Source of the DNA: JAMZMI01 sp039970095 | GTDB taxonomy: Bacteria; Bacteroidota; Bacteroidia; Cytophagales; Cyclobacteriaceae | Length of the DNA stretch: 64,000 nucleotides | Direction of reading: 5' to 3' | Assembly (NCBI GenBank): GCA_039970095.1 | Contig: JBDVMP010000038.1 | Coordinates: 1-64,000, forward strand | The notes under the pieces: model-generated | Database searches by the model: none | What the model was told of the DNA's origin: nothing | The model's input: the letters and a program-made list of their open reading frames with translations, nothing else | Position numbers and translations under genes: made by a program | Part shown: one piece after another, positions 18,558-27,062 of the stretch | How the letters are laid out: each line of letters starts with the position of its first letter | Numbering within the stretch: the stretch's first letter is position 1

Positions 18558-19613
18558 TTATTTGAATCCAAGAATTTTCTTATTTAGGTCGCGATCGGGA
18601 GCGCTTCCTGCAAAATCATCAAAGGCTTTTTCTGTTACCTCGATGATGTGGTTTTGAATAAATGGAGCTCCTTCTCTGGCTCCTTGCTCTGGCGATTTGA
18701 TGCAACACTCCCATTCCAGCACTGCCCATCCATCATATCCATATTGACTCAGTTTGGTGAAAATACCTCCAAAATCTACCTGACCATCACCTAATGAACG
18801 GAATCTTCCGGGACGATCAATCCATCCTTGAAATCCGCCATAAACTCCCGATTTTCCGGTAGGGTTAAACTCCGCATCCTTTACATGAAACATGCGAATG
18901 TGCTCGTGATAAAAATCAATGAATTGGAGGTAATCCAACTGCTGCAGCACAAAATGTGATGGATCGTAAAGGATTTTTGCTGAACTGTGATTTCCGGTAG
19001 CTTCCAGAAAACGCTCATAAGTGATACCGTCATGAAGGTCTTCTCCGGGATGTAGCTCATAGCATATCTCTATACCATTTTCTTTGGCATGATCGAGAAT
19101 GGGAAGCCACCTTTCGGCCAAAGCCTCAAAACCCATTTCTACCAGGCCATTCGGACGCTGCGGCCATGGATATACAGTATGCCACATTAATGCTCCGGAG
19201 AAGCTCGCCATCACGTCTATGCCCATATGCCTACTGGCTACAGCCGCACTTTTCACCTGATCAATAGCCCAATCTGTTCGAGCTTGAGAGTTTCCTTTTA
19301 CAGAATCCGGGGCAAATGCATCAAAACCCTGATCATAGGCAGGGTGCACCGCTACAAGTTGGCCTTGAAGGTGGGTCGAAAGCTCAGTGATTTCAAGCCC
19401 TGCCTCATTGACGATCCCTTTGATCTCATCAGCATACGTTTTGCTGTCAGCAGCCTTTTTGATATCTATCAAGCTCGGATCCCAGCTGGGAATCTGAACA
19501 CCCTCATATCCTAAACCTTTCGCCCACTCGCAAATATTTTGGAGATTATTGAACGGTTCATTCTTATCTGCAAATTGCGCAAGAAATATGGCCGGCCCTT
19601 TTATCGTTTTCAT
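18558..19613 (-). CDS. Sugar phosphate isomerase/epimerase family protein (cytoplasmic)
   Basis: A 351-residue TIM-barrel protein without a signal peptide. Landmarks are YEGVQIPSWDP, ELSTHLQGQLVAVHP, a Glu in ICYELHPGEDLH, an Asp-His pair in ILYDPSHFVLQ, MFHVKDAEF and a C-terminal WAVLEWECC. These supply the Glu/Asp/His/Glu metal site typical of the IolE/IolI/tagatose-epimerase group. It sits between the Gfo/Idh/MocA gene (43 nt away) and the giant lipoprotein gene. In related clusters such proteins act on keto-sugars made by Gfo/Idh/MocA enzymes, as epimerases, isomerases or hydratases. The exact reaction is not readable. Confidence 0.83.
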   Translation of the reverse strand: MKTIKGPAIFLAQFADKNEPFNNLQNICEWAKGLGYEGVQIPSWDPSLIDIKKAADSKTYADEIKGIVNEAGLEITELSTHLQGQLVAVHPAYDQGFDAFAPDSVKGNSQARTDWAIDQVKSAAVASRHMGIDVMASFSGALMWHTVYPWPQRPNGLVEMGFEALAERWLPILDHAKENGIEICYELHPGEDLHDGITYERFLEATGNHSSAKILYDPSHFVLQQLDYLQFIDFYHEHIRMFHVKDAEFNPTGKSGVYGGFQGWIDRPGRFRSLGDGQVDFGGIFTKLSQYGYDGWAVLEWECCIKSPEQGAREGAPFIQNHIIEVTEKAFDDFAGSAPDRDLNKKILGFK

Positions 19614-19656
19614 AGTGTTTATTCCTTGATTAATGTATTTAGCGTCACTTTGGAAG

Positions 19657-20793
19657 TTATATTTCCTCCCAGGTTTGACCGTTTTTGCTTGAGCTTATCA
19701 CTGCTTCTATAAATTTCATTCCCCTCACACCATCTGCTACAGACGGGAAGGCTCCTTCTCTAAATTTCTGACCTCTTATCGCCTGTGCAGTTCCTTTATA
19801 GATGTTGCCCATGGCATCAAACAATCCTTCTGGATGTCCGGGAGCTATTTTGGTGCTTTCCAGCGAAAATTCTGAATTGTATGGATTGCCCGGCTTAAAT
19901 ATCTGCGCTGGTTTGCCCTCCTCCATAAAAGTCAGAAATGTGGGGTGTTCCTGCTCCCATTTGATACCGGCCTTATCTCCATAAACTGCTATTGTCAGGT
20001 TGTTCTCCTCACCTGTGGCGATTTGACTCGCCCTAACTACCCCTCGAACACCATTTTTCATTCGTATGAGCACCGTGCCGTCAATATCCAATGGGTTGTC
20101 TTCATACAGATGCTCAAGATCAGAAAGCACTTTCTCTACCTCCAGCCCGGAAGTGTACTCCATCATGTTGAATGCATGAACACCAATATCTCCCATGCAG
20201 CAGCTCTGACCTGATTTGGCAGGATCAAGACGCCAAACTTGCTTGCGTTTTTCTACCTCATGGATAAATGGGTTGATCCATCCCTGATAATACTGCGCAT
20301 CGACTTTTTGCACTTTACCGATCATTCCATCGGCAATCATAGCCTTCATCTGCCGAACCATGGGATACCCTGTATAGGTATGCGTCAGACAGAAAATTAC
20401 ATTTTTGGCTTTTACCAATGACTCCAACTCCACAGCCTCTGCCGCAGTAGTGGTCATAGGTTTTTCACAAATGACATTGAAACCGGCAGAGACGAGCTTT
20501 TTCGCCATTTGAAAATGTAGAAAATTAGGAGTCAAGATTGCCACTGCTTCTATCCTTTCTTCTGCAGGAAGTGCTTTTTCTTTTTCGATAAACGAATCCA
20601 AATCTGCGTAGGATCTGGTGGGGTCTAACTCTAGTTTATTGGCAAACTCAGTTCCCACGGCATGATCAAGATCAAAAACACCACCCACGAGTTTATAATC
20701 CTCGCCCATGTATGCCGCTATTCTATGGACAATACCTATGAACGATCTTGGCCCTCCGCCAATCAATCCCAGTCTAATCAATCCACTACTCAT
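19657..20793 (-). CDS. Gfo/Idh/MocA-family NAD(P)-dependent oxidoreductase
   Basis: A 378-residue dehydrogenase. The Rossmann domain begins RLGLIGGGPRSFIG and carries the characteristic CEKPMTTTAAEAVEL (Glu-Lys-Pro with the catalytic Lys). The C-terminal alpha/beta domain (about 140-378) includes GDIGVHAFNMMEY with the conserved Asp/His pair. The family oxidises or reduces a ring hydroxyl of sugars and inositols. No signal peptide is present, so it works in the cytoplasm. Its ATG overlaps the transporter stop in TAATG, a sign of translational coupling. The probable role is oxidation or reduction at a sugar carbon, with the product handed to the neighbouring TIM-barrel protein. Confidence 0.9.
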   Translation of the reverse strand: MSSGLIRLGLIGGGPRSFIGIVHRIAAYMGEDYKLVGGVFDLDHAVGTEFANKLELDPTRSYADLDSFIEKEKALPAEERIEAVAILTPNFLHFQMAKKLVSAGFNVICEKPMTTTAAEAVELESLVKAKNVIFCLTHTYTGYPMVRQMKAMIADGMIGKVQKVDAQYYQGWINPFIHEVEKRKQVWRLDPAKSGQSCCMGDIGVHAFNMMEYTSGLEVEKVLSDLEHLYEDNPLDIDGTVLIRMKNGVRGVVRASQIATGEENNLTIAVYGDKAGIKWEQEHPTFLTFMEEGKPAQIFKPGNPYNSEFSLESTKIAPGHPEGLFDAMGNIYKGTAQAIRGQKFREGAFPSVADGVRGMKFIEAVISSSKNGQTWEEI

Positions 20794-22022
20794 TAATCTG
20801 CTTGTTTATATTCTATTGTTTCCGATTTGAAGGCAAGGAAGTAAAGGAGTAAAACACCTGCTGCAAAAGCTGCAGGGAATATCCAGATTCCGGCCCAGTC
20901 ATGGTTTATTTCATTGACATAGCTATCCGTAACTTTTCCTGCCACCCAAAAACCAATCAACATTCCCACTCCATAGGTGGCAAGTGCTATCATTCCCTGA
21001 GCTGAGCTCTTAAATTTATCCCCGGCTTTTGAGTCGGTGTAAATCTGGCCTGACACGAAGAAGAAGTCGTAGCAAATTCCGTGTAGGGCTATTCCGATTA
21101 GCAGCATAAACACAAGCTCATCTGCATTTCCATAAGCGAAAAGCACGTATCTCAACACCCATGCGAGCATACCGAAAAGCAACGTCTTTTTGATGCCAAA
21201 TTTCTTCAAGAAAATAGGCAGCAACAACATAAACCCAACTTCTGATATCTGGCCAATCGTCATTTTTCCTGTTGGGTTTGATACACCTATTTCCGTAAGG
21301 AATAGGTTGGCATTCTGATAATAAAAGGCCAATGGAATACATATAAGTATGGATGAGATAAAGAACACCAGAAAGTTTCTGTCTTTCAGAAGCCCAAGTG
21401 CGTCCAATCCGAGTATGTCTCTAAGTGTGATTTTTTCTCCCTTCTCCACAGTTGGGGGTGTTGCTGGCAATGTGAAGCTGAAAAGTCCGAGAATGGCACT
21501 GGCAACAGCACACATCAAAAACGTGTTTTTAAGTAATCCACCGGCAATTGATTGCTGGGAATCCCATGAAAATATAAAACTGATAACCAGTCCGGCCACA
21601 ATCCATCCGATGGTTCCCCACACTCTGATTTTAGAAAATTCTTTAGACGGATCAGTCATGGTTCTAAATGAAATAGAATTGACCAAAGCCAGTGTAGGCA
21701 TGTAAGCAACCATATAAGCCAGTACATATGGGTAAAAGCTGGAAAAATCAGCACTGATGTACATCATATACATCAACCCTGCTCCGACAAGGTGCAGCAC
21801 TCCAAGTATTTTTTCGGCATTGAAATATCGATCTGCAATGAGACCAATGATGAATGGGGCGATGATAGCTCCCCATGACTGAGTGGAATAGGCCATTCCA
21901 ATCTGAGCACCTGACGCTGTAAGGTTGTTTCCTAAAAATGTACCTAATGTAACGAACCATCCTCCCCAGATAAAGAACTGGAGAAACATCATCAGGCTGA
22001 GTTTAATTGTTGTGGGTTTCAA
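20793..22022 (-). CDS. MFS transporter of the nucleoside:H+ symporter type
   Basis: A 409-residue polytopic membrane protein with about 12 hydrophobic segments. The opening (SLMMFLQFFIWGGWFVTLGTFL) and the later FSKIRVWGTIGWIVAGLV match the NupG/XapB-like nucleoside:H+ symporter group, which in Bacteroidota often sits in sugar clusters. It is the first gene of the minus-strand cluster, transcribed divergently from an AraC regulator. It would carry the sugar, keto-sugar or glycoside from the periplasm to the cytoplasmic Gfo/Idh/MocA enzyme. Substrate identity is inference from context. Confidence 0.85.
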   Translation of the reverse strand: MKPTTIKLSLMMFLQFFIWGGWFVTLGTFLGNNLTASGAQIGMAYSTQSWGAIIAPFIIGLIADRYFNAEKILGVLHLVGAGLMYMMYISADFSSFYPYVLAYMVAYMPTLALVNSISFRTMTDPSKEFSKIRVWGTIGWIVAGLVISFIFSWDSQQSIAGGLLKNTFLMCAVASAILGLFSFTLPATPPTVEKGEKITLRDILGLDALGLLKDRNFLVFFISSILICIPLAFYYQNANLFLTEIGVSNPTGKMTIGQISEVGFMLLLPIFLKKFGIKKTLLFGMLAWVLRYVLFAYGNADELVFMLLIGIALHGICYDFFFVSGQIYTDSKAGDKFKSSAQGMIALATYGVGMLIGFWVAGKVTDSYVNEINHDWAGIWIFPAAFAAGVLLLYFLAFKSETIEYKQAD

Positions 22023-22155
22023 CTTTTTTGGGTTTTGGGTTAGTGATAATTCCAGCTTGTTTAATTTTATTCAACAAACAAGACAACAAGCGGAAAACTA
22101 TTAAAACAAGGTTAATTTAAGCTTTATCAAATTAAGATATGTTCAAAATATATCA
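22023..22155. promoter_or_regulatory. Divergent promoter region, MFS cluster / AraC regulator
   Basis: This 133-nt AT-rich interval separates the two divergent start codons and must hold both promoters. I see no confident TAnnTTTG element with a TTG at the right distance and no strong inverted repeat, so exact sites are not assigned. Placement of an AraC gene here suggests binding sites that control the sugar cluster. Confidence 0.4.
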
Positions 22156-23190
22156 ATGAAAAATTTCAAACATAATAACACCACTTATCTGAGCGAGTCT
22201 GGAACGGTATATCATGCCGATACGTGCCGCGAACTTGTGAGTGCTGTGAAAAGGGAGAAAGTAGAATTTCAAGCGTTTGCAAGGGGTACCTATCCCGGAA
22301 AACGCCTGGGAGAGTGTACCAATGGCTTGAACTCCATTGGCTATTGGAGTGCCAATGATCAACAGGATTGGGGACTTGATTGGCACAGAAATGAGGGAAT
22401 GGAATTTCATTTTCTGGAGTCAGGTAATATGCCATATTCTACGGACAACATAGAGATGGAGCTCATGCCTGGCGACTTTACAATAACACGCCCATGGCAA
22501 GCTCATAAGGTGGGGAATCCCAATGTAGGAATTGGTAGATTTTATTGGGTAATTATAGATGTTGGGGTGAGAAGGCCGCATGAGCAATGGGTATGGCCCG
22601 ATTGGATTATTTTGACCGAAGCAGATCTCAATAAATTAACTTTACTCATGCGTCAAAACGAACGACCTGTTTGGAAGGCCATCCCTGAAATTCGGGATTG
22701 TTTTAAGCAAATCCATAGAGTGGTTCAAAAGGAAGATGTGCAGGAGGTTGAGTCTAAAATCAGGATTTATATAAACGAACTTCTCATTCATCTGCTCGCG
22801 CTCCTGGATACGGGAAAAATGGAGCTTAATGAATCGTTAACCGACAGTGTAAGGTCTGCAAAGCAGTTTCTTGCAGAATTGACCAACCACCTGAATTACC
22901 CATGGACTATAGAAAAAATGGCTAAATCATCAGGCATGGGTGTGACAAGGTTTACCCACCATTGCAAGCAGATCACGAACCTTACACCGATGCAGTTTCT
23001 CACGCTAAAGAGGCTAGATCTGGCCAAAAAAATGCTCAAGAATGATTTGGACAAAACCGCCACTCAAATTGCCTACGAATGCGGTTTCGCTTCCAGCCAA
23101 TACTTCACCACGGTATTTAAGAAAGCAGAAAAGGTGACACCAAATGAGTGGCGGGACAACACCGAAGCGAATTCAGAAATGGTGGCTTAA
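22156..23190 (+). CDS. AraC-family transcriptional regulator with cupin sensor domain
   Basis: A 344-residue regulator. The N-terminal half (about 60-170) looks like an AraC-type cupin sensor, with HRNEGMEFHFLESGNMPYS and LMPGDFTITRPWQAHKVG typical of the ligand-binding barrel. The C-terminal ~100 residues carry two helix-turn-helix units, MAKSSGMGVTRFTHHCKQ and TATQIAYECGFASSQYFTTVFKK, the usual AraC signature. It is divergent from the MFS/oxidoreductase cluster, so it most likely senses the transported sugar or a derivative and activates that cluster. Confidence 0.92.
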   Translation: MKNFKHNNTTYLSESGTVYHADTCRELVSAVKREKVEFQAFARGTYPGKRLGECTNGLNSIGYWSANDQQDWGLDWHRNEGMEFHFLESGNMPYSTDNIEMELMPGDFTITRPWQAHKVGNPNVGIGRFYWVIIDVGVRRPHEQWVWPDWIILTEADLNKLTLLMRQNERPVWKAIPEIRDCFKQIHRVVQKEDVQEVESKIRIYINELLIHLLALLDTGKMELNESLTDSVRSAKQFLAELTNHLNYPWTIEKMAKSSGMGVTRFTHHCKQITNLTPMQFLTLKRLDLAKKMLKNDLDKTATQIAYECGFASSQYFTTVFKKAEKVTPNEWRDNTEANSEMVA

Positions 23191-23266
23191 GGTATTCCTA
23201 CTATTTACTTTTCTCAAGAATCTCTAAATTATATTGCCGATATACCAACTAAACTTAGACTGAACC

Positions 23267-23782
23267 ATGACTAAAAAAGCCGCTTTCTTTATGTTAGGGT
23301 CAATCCTGTTTTTATTGATTCATTTTCGATCAGCTGCACAAGGCAATGAGGAGCAATTAAGCCCCGAAGCTTTGCAAGCCAAAGTTTTTGATCTGGAAGG
23401 AGAAGAATATACGCTAAAGGGTATTCTTGAGCAGTTCCCAGGCCAGCCCATCTTTATCGACTTATGGGCTTCATGGTGCAGGGACTGTATAGTTGGTTTT
23501 CCAAAAATCAAGGAGTATCAAAAAAAATACCCGGATGTAGGGTTTGTCTATTTGTCTGTTGACAAAAAGGAAGATGAATGGAAAAGAGGAATAGAGCGTT
23601 TTGACCTGGAAGGTGCGCATTTCCGACTTGATGAGGGCTGGAACAGTGTCTTTTGTGAATCTGTGGAATTAGACTGGATTCCCCGCTATATGGTTATGAA
23701 TTCTGAGGGCCGCATCCTGCACTACAAGTCTATCAAGGCGGATGATAAAGCACTACAAAAGATTATTAGGCTAAATCAATAA
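23267..23782 (+). CDS. TlpA-like periplasmic thioredoxin-fold protein
   Basis: A 171-residue exported protein with a signal peptide (residues 1-25, ending RSAAQ) followed by one thioredoxin fold. The active site is WASWCRDC (Cys71, Cys74), and a cis-Pro loop is visible in WIPRYMVMNSEGR. The VFDLEGEEYTLKGIL opening is typical of TlpA/ResA-type proteins that reduce disulfides, for example on apocytochromes. Two cytochrome-c-domain proteins are encoded just upstream, which makes a maturation role conceivable but unproven. It follows the AraC gene by 76 nt on the same strand. Confidence 0.88.
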   Translation: MTKKAAFFMLGSILFLLIHFRSAAQGNEEQLSPEALQAKVFDLEGEEYTLKGILEQFPGQPIFIDLWASWCRDCIVGFPKIKEYQKKYPDVGFVYLSVDKKEDEWKRGIERFDLEGAHFRLDEGWNSVFCESVELDWIPRYMVMNSEGRILHYKSIKADDKALQKIIRLNQ

Positions 23783-23904
23783 TTGGTATTTAAACCCGAA
23801 AAAGACACATCATCTAAAAAAAGGGAAAACAAATCCACTTTTTTTTATATTTCTTCCAACCATTTGGCAGTAACGTGTTTCTATAGTCCTGAAATATAAC
23901 TGCT

Positions 23905-23970
23905 ATGATATCTTTAATACTTAAATTAATCGCTATCTGCTGCTTTTTATTTGCTTTTCTGGCAGTATGA
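23905..23970 (+). CDS. Candidate 21-residue hydrophobic micropeptide
   Basis: An ATG-to-TGA micro-ORF of 21 codons beginning MISLILKLIAICC and ending FLAV is almost entirely hydrophobic, like a single transmembrane helix. It lies in the 229-nt interval between the thioredoxin gene and the trp operon end. The start of a perfect terminator hairpin lies only two bases after its stop codon. No clear promoter or ribosome-binding site is seen, and an AT-rich region can produce such a frame by chance. The position directly ahead of a terminator argues for a real short transcript unit. Confidence 0.4.
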   Translation: MISLILKLIAICCFLFAFLAV

Positions 23971-23972
23971 TT

Positions 23973-24013
23973 ATCAGCCCACATATGAAGGATATGTGGG
24001 CTGATTTTTTTTT
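23973..24013 (+). terminator. Strong intrinsic terminator
   Basis: A perfect 14-bp stem (23973-23986 with 23992-24005, ATCAGCCCACATAT pairing with its complement) has a GAAGG loop and runs into nine T residues (24005-24013). It ends plus-strand transcripts from the thioredoxin gene and the micro-ORF. The T-run overlaps the stop codon of the convergent DAHP synthase gene. Confidence 0.95.
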
Positions 24014-25019
24014 AGTCTTGTAGCACTTCTCTCATCTGACGGATTTTCTTAATAAGCCTGGCTGACTCCTCAAAATCCAAAGTTTGCTGCCCATCAGAAA
24101 AGGCCTTTTCCGGCTTATCATGAATTTCAAAAATCACACCGTCTGCTCCTGCCACCGTAGAAGCTAAAGCCACAGGTCTCACATAATCTCTGATACCGAT
24201 ACCATGAGATGGGTCTGCAATAACCGGAAGGTGCGTTTTTTCCTTTAAAATAGGAATAGCATTGATGTCGAACGTATTACGAGAAGCTCTTTCATAGGTT
24301 CTGATACCGCGTTCGCAGAGCAACAGTTTCTCATTGCCTCCGGCAAACACATACTCTGCGCTATACATCAGTTCGTCTATGGTACCAGAGATGCCCCGCT
24401 TGATCATGACGGCTTTATCTACTTTACCTAGTTCATCCAACAGATTGAAGTTTTGGGTGTTTCTGGCGCCAACCTGATACATATCTACGTAATCATACAT
24501 ATCGGCGATTTGCGAAACCTGCATCACCTCCGTCACTATCTTGATGCCATTTTCTTTGGCGGCTTTGTACCAAAGTTTCAGTCCATCAAGCCCCATGCCT
24601 CTAAAAGAGTAAGGTGAACTCCTGGGCTTGTAAACCCCTCCTCGCATGATTTGAAGTCCATTTTCTTTGAGATGCGCTATGGTTTTATAAATATTTTCCT
24701 CGCCTTCAATACTACACGGACCAGCCATCATAGCGAAGTTGCCTCCGCCTATTTTCACACCATCACCAAGATCTATGACCGTCTCGTCAACTTTCCATTT
24801 TTTGGAAACCAACTTGAAGTCATCTGACACAATGTGGATATCCAAAATTCCCGGCATGTGACCGAAAGACCGAACGTCAAATTTGGTCTTACCAATACCG
24901 ACCAGATAAGTTCCTTTTTGGGTTTTTACCTCGTTGGTCTTATACTTAAGCGCCGCTACTTGTGTGGCGATTTGATTTTTCTGTTCTGCCGTGATTTCCG
25001 GACTTAGTTGAATAATCAT
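24012..25019 (-). CDS. aroF: 3-deoxy-7-phosphoheptulonate (DAHP) synthase
   Basis: This enzyme condenses PEP and erythrose-4-phosphate in the first shikimate step. The 335-residue protein has an N-terminal ferredoxin-like regulatory domain (about 1-75, MIIQLSPEITAEQKNQIATQ) of the Thermotoga type, then the KDO8P/DAHP synthase barrel. Barrel landmarks are MAGPCSIEGEENI, RGGVYKPRSSPYSFRG, GARNTQNF, MIKRGISGTIDE, LCERGIRTYE and VIADPSHGIGIR. The metal and substrate residues (Cys, His, Glu, Asp segments) are in place. It overlaps trpA by ATGA and closes the trp operon, tying pathway entry to tryptophan demand. Feedback by an aromatic amino acid through the ferredoxin-like domain is likely but not shown. 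Confidence 0.95.
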   Translation of the reverse strand: MIIQLSPEITAEQKNQIATQVAALKYKTNEVKTQKGTYLVGIGKTKFDVRSFGHMPGILDIHIVSDDFKLVSKKWKVDETVIDLGDGVKIGGGNFAMMAGPCSIEGEENIYKTIAHLKENGLQIMRGGVYKPRSSPYSFRGMGLDGLKLWYKAAKENGIKIVTEVMQVSQIADMYDYVDMYQVGARNTQNFNLLDELGKVDKAVMIKRGISGTIDELMYSAEYVFAGGNEKLLLCERGIRTYERASRNTFDINAIPILKEKTHLPVIADPSHGIGIRDYVRPVALASTVAGADGVIFEIHDKPEKAFSDGQQTLDFEESARLIKKIRQMREVLQD

Positions 25020-25795
25020 GACGGTTGTTTTATAGATTGAACAAACGAACGAATGCCTTCTTCTGAGGCATCTTGAGACAGTTGCTTGATAAAAGCACTA
25101 CCAACGATTGCACCGTCAGCAAAACCACAAGCTTTGTCAAATGTTTCATAATTGGAGATTCCAAACCCGATCATTCTTCGGTTTTTTAACCCCATGGCAT
25201 TGATCCGGTTGAAGTACTTGACCTGCTCTTCCGATATATCACTTTTAGCGCCGGTAATGCTAGATGCAGCCACCATATAAATGAAGCCGTTTGACAACTG
25301 GTCTATTTTTCTGATTCTCTCTTCTGAAGTTTGTGGCGTGATCAGGAACACGTTATAAATCCCATGCTTTTCAAACACGGCCTGATACATCTCCTCATAC
25401 TCGTACATGGGCAAGTCCGGAAGGATCAATCCATCGACTCCTACCTCCTGGCATTTCTCACAAAAACGCTCGATACCATACTGAACCACAGGATTGATAT
25501 AACCCATCATCAGCACGGGAATGCTCACTTTCTCTCTAAGATCAGCGAGCTGACCAAAGAGTTTTTCGAGAGTCATCCCATTTTCAAGCGCTCGTGTTCC
25601 ACTTTCTTGTATCGTAGGACCATCTGCAACTGGATCAGAAAAAGGCAAGCCTATTTCTAGAATATCAGCTCCCGATGCTTCCAAGTCCTGAGCAATGCGC
25701 ATGGTATCCTCAAGCTCGGGGTAACCCGCAGTAAAGTACACATTGAGCAGTCGCTCCTTTTTATCATTAAATGCCTTATCTATTCTGTTTTGCAT
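25016..25795 (-). CDS. trpA: Tryptophan synthase alpha subunit
   Basis: TrpA cleaves indole-3-glycerol phosphate to indole and glyceraldehyde-3-phosphate. The 259-residue TIM barrel shows the catalytic Glu in ADILEIGLPFSDPVADGPTIQ, the catalytic Asp in GVDGLILPDLPMYEYEE, and the phosphate-binding segments IGFGISNYETF and DGAIVGSAFIK. It follows trpB after 70 nt and overlaps aroF by four bases. Confidence 0.97.
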   Translation of the reverse strand: MQNRIDKAFNDKKERLLNVYFTAGYPELEDTMRIAQDLEASGADILEIGLPFSDPVADGPTIQESGTRALENGMTLEKLFGQLADLREKVSIPVLMMGYINPVVQYGIERFCEKCQEVGVDGLILPDLPMYEYEEMYQAVFEKHGIYNVFLITPQTSEERIRKIDQLSNGFIYMVAASSITGAKSDISEEQVKYFNRINAMGLKNRRMIGFGISNYETFDKACGFADGAIVGSAFIKQLSQDASEEGIRSFVQSIKQPS

Positions 25796-25865
25796 CTTTC
25801 TAAAGTTTTGTCTGTACTGGAATGTTTAGATAAGAAACCTATCAAACCCAACCACCGAGTACTTT

Positions 25866-27062
25866 TCAATATTTCCCCCACTTGATATATGTCTCCAAAT
25901 CCTTGTCCCCTCTTCCCGAAAGGTTGACTACCACCACATCGTCTTTATCGAACTTGAAGTTTTCTAAAGCCGCCAGCGCATGAGAAGACTCAACTGCAGG
26001 GATGATCCCCTCCAGCTTGCTTAACTGCACCCCTGCCTGCATGGCCTGCTCATCTGTGATACTCTCAAATTTGGCTCTTCCGCTATCGAAAAGATGGGCA
26101 TGAAATGGCCCAATTCCCGGGTAATCCAGTCCGGCCGAAATGGAGTAAGGCTCCACAACCTGTCCGTCCGGAGTTTGCATGAGTATGGTTCTACTTCCGT
26201 GCAAAACCCCTTCTTTACCTAGTGCCGTGGTAGCAGCTGATTTACCAGAGTCATTGCCCAAACCTGCCGCTTCTGCCGCTATGAGCTTGACATGTTCTTT
26301 TCCCAAGTAATGATAAAAAGCGCCGGCCGCATTGCTACCTCCACCCACACAAGCAAATACATAGTCTGGATCTGTTTTCCCTTCTTTTTCGAGCAGTTGC
26401 TGAACAATTTCTTCGCTTATTACCGACTGAAAGCGGGCGACCATATCCGGGTACGGATGTGGCCCCACAACGGAACCGATGATATAATGCGTATCTGCGG
26501 GGTTGCTGATCCAATGGCGCATAGCTTCGTTGGTTGCGTCCTTAAGCGTTTTACTGCCAGATGTTGCCGGACGAACCTCTGCACCCAAAATCTTCATGCG
26601 TTCTACATTGGGCTTTTGCCGCGCCATATCTATTTCACCCATATATACGATGCACTCCAGCCCCATCAGCGCACATACGGTGGCTGTAGCCACACCATGC
26701 TGCCCCGCACCGGTTTCGGCGATGATTTTCTGTTTACCAAGTGCCTGAGCTACCAATATTTGGCCAATGGTATTGTTCACTTTATGTGCTCCCGTATGGC
26801 ACAAATCTTCACGCTTAAGGTAGATTTTAGCTCCATACTTTTCGGATAATCTGGATGCCAGATATAGCGGCGTAGGTCTTCCCACATAGTCCTTTAGTAA
26901 CTGATCAAATTGTTCTTTGAACTTTGGATCTGACATGATTTTGAGATAGCTCTCTTTGAGCTCCTCTACGTTTGGGTAGAGCATCTCCGGAATGTAAGCT
27001 CCGCCGAACTTCCCAAAATAACCACGCTCATCTACCAGATATTTCGAAGCATTTCCACTCAT
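25866..27062 (-). CDS. trpB: Tryptophan synthase beta subunit
   Basis: TrpB joins indole and serine in a PLP-dependent reaction. The 398-residue protein shows the PLP lysine in CHTGAHKVNNTIGQ, the catalytic Glu in IAETGAGQHGVATA, the phosphate-binding CVGGGSNAAG and the C-terminal VVVNLSGRGDKDLETY. Length and start (YLVDERGYFGKFGGAYIPE) fit TrpB1, the form that pairs with TrpA. Its ATG overlaps the trpF stop by four bases. Confidence 0.97.
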   Translation of the reverse strand: MSGNASKYLVDERGYFGKFGGAYIPEMLYPNVEELKESYLKIMSDPKFKEQFDQLLKDYVGRPTPLYLASRLSEKYGAKIYLKREDLCHTGAHKVNNTIGQILVAQALGKQKIIAETGAGQHGVATATVCALMGLECIVYMGEIDMARQKPNVERMKILGAEVRPATSGSKTLKDATNEAMRHWISNPADTHYIIGSVVGPHPYPDMVARFQSVISEEIVQQLLEKEGKTDPDYVFACVGGGSNAAGAFYHYLGKEHVKLIAAEAAGLGNDSGKSAATTALGKEGVLHGSRTILMQTPDGQVVEPYSISAGLDYPGIGPFHAHLFDSGRAKFESITDEQAMQAGVQLSKLEGIIPAVESSHALAALENFKFDKDDVVVVNLSGRGDKDLETYIKWGKY

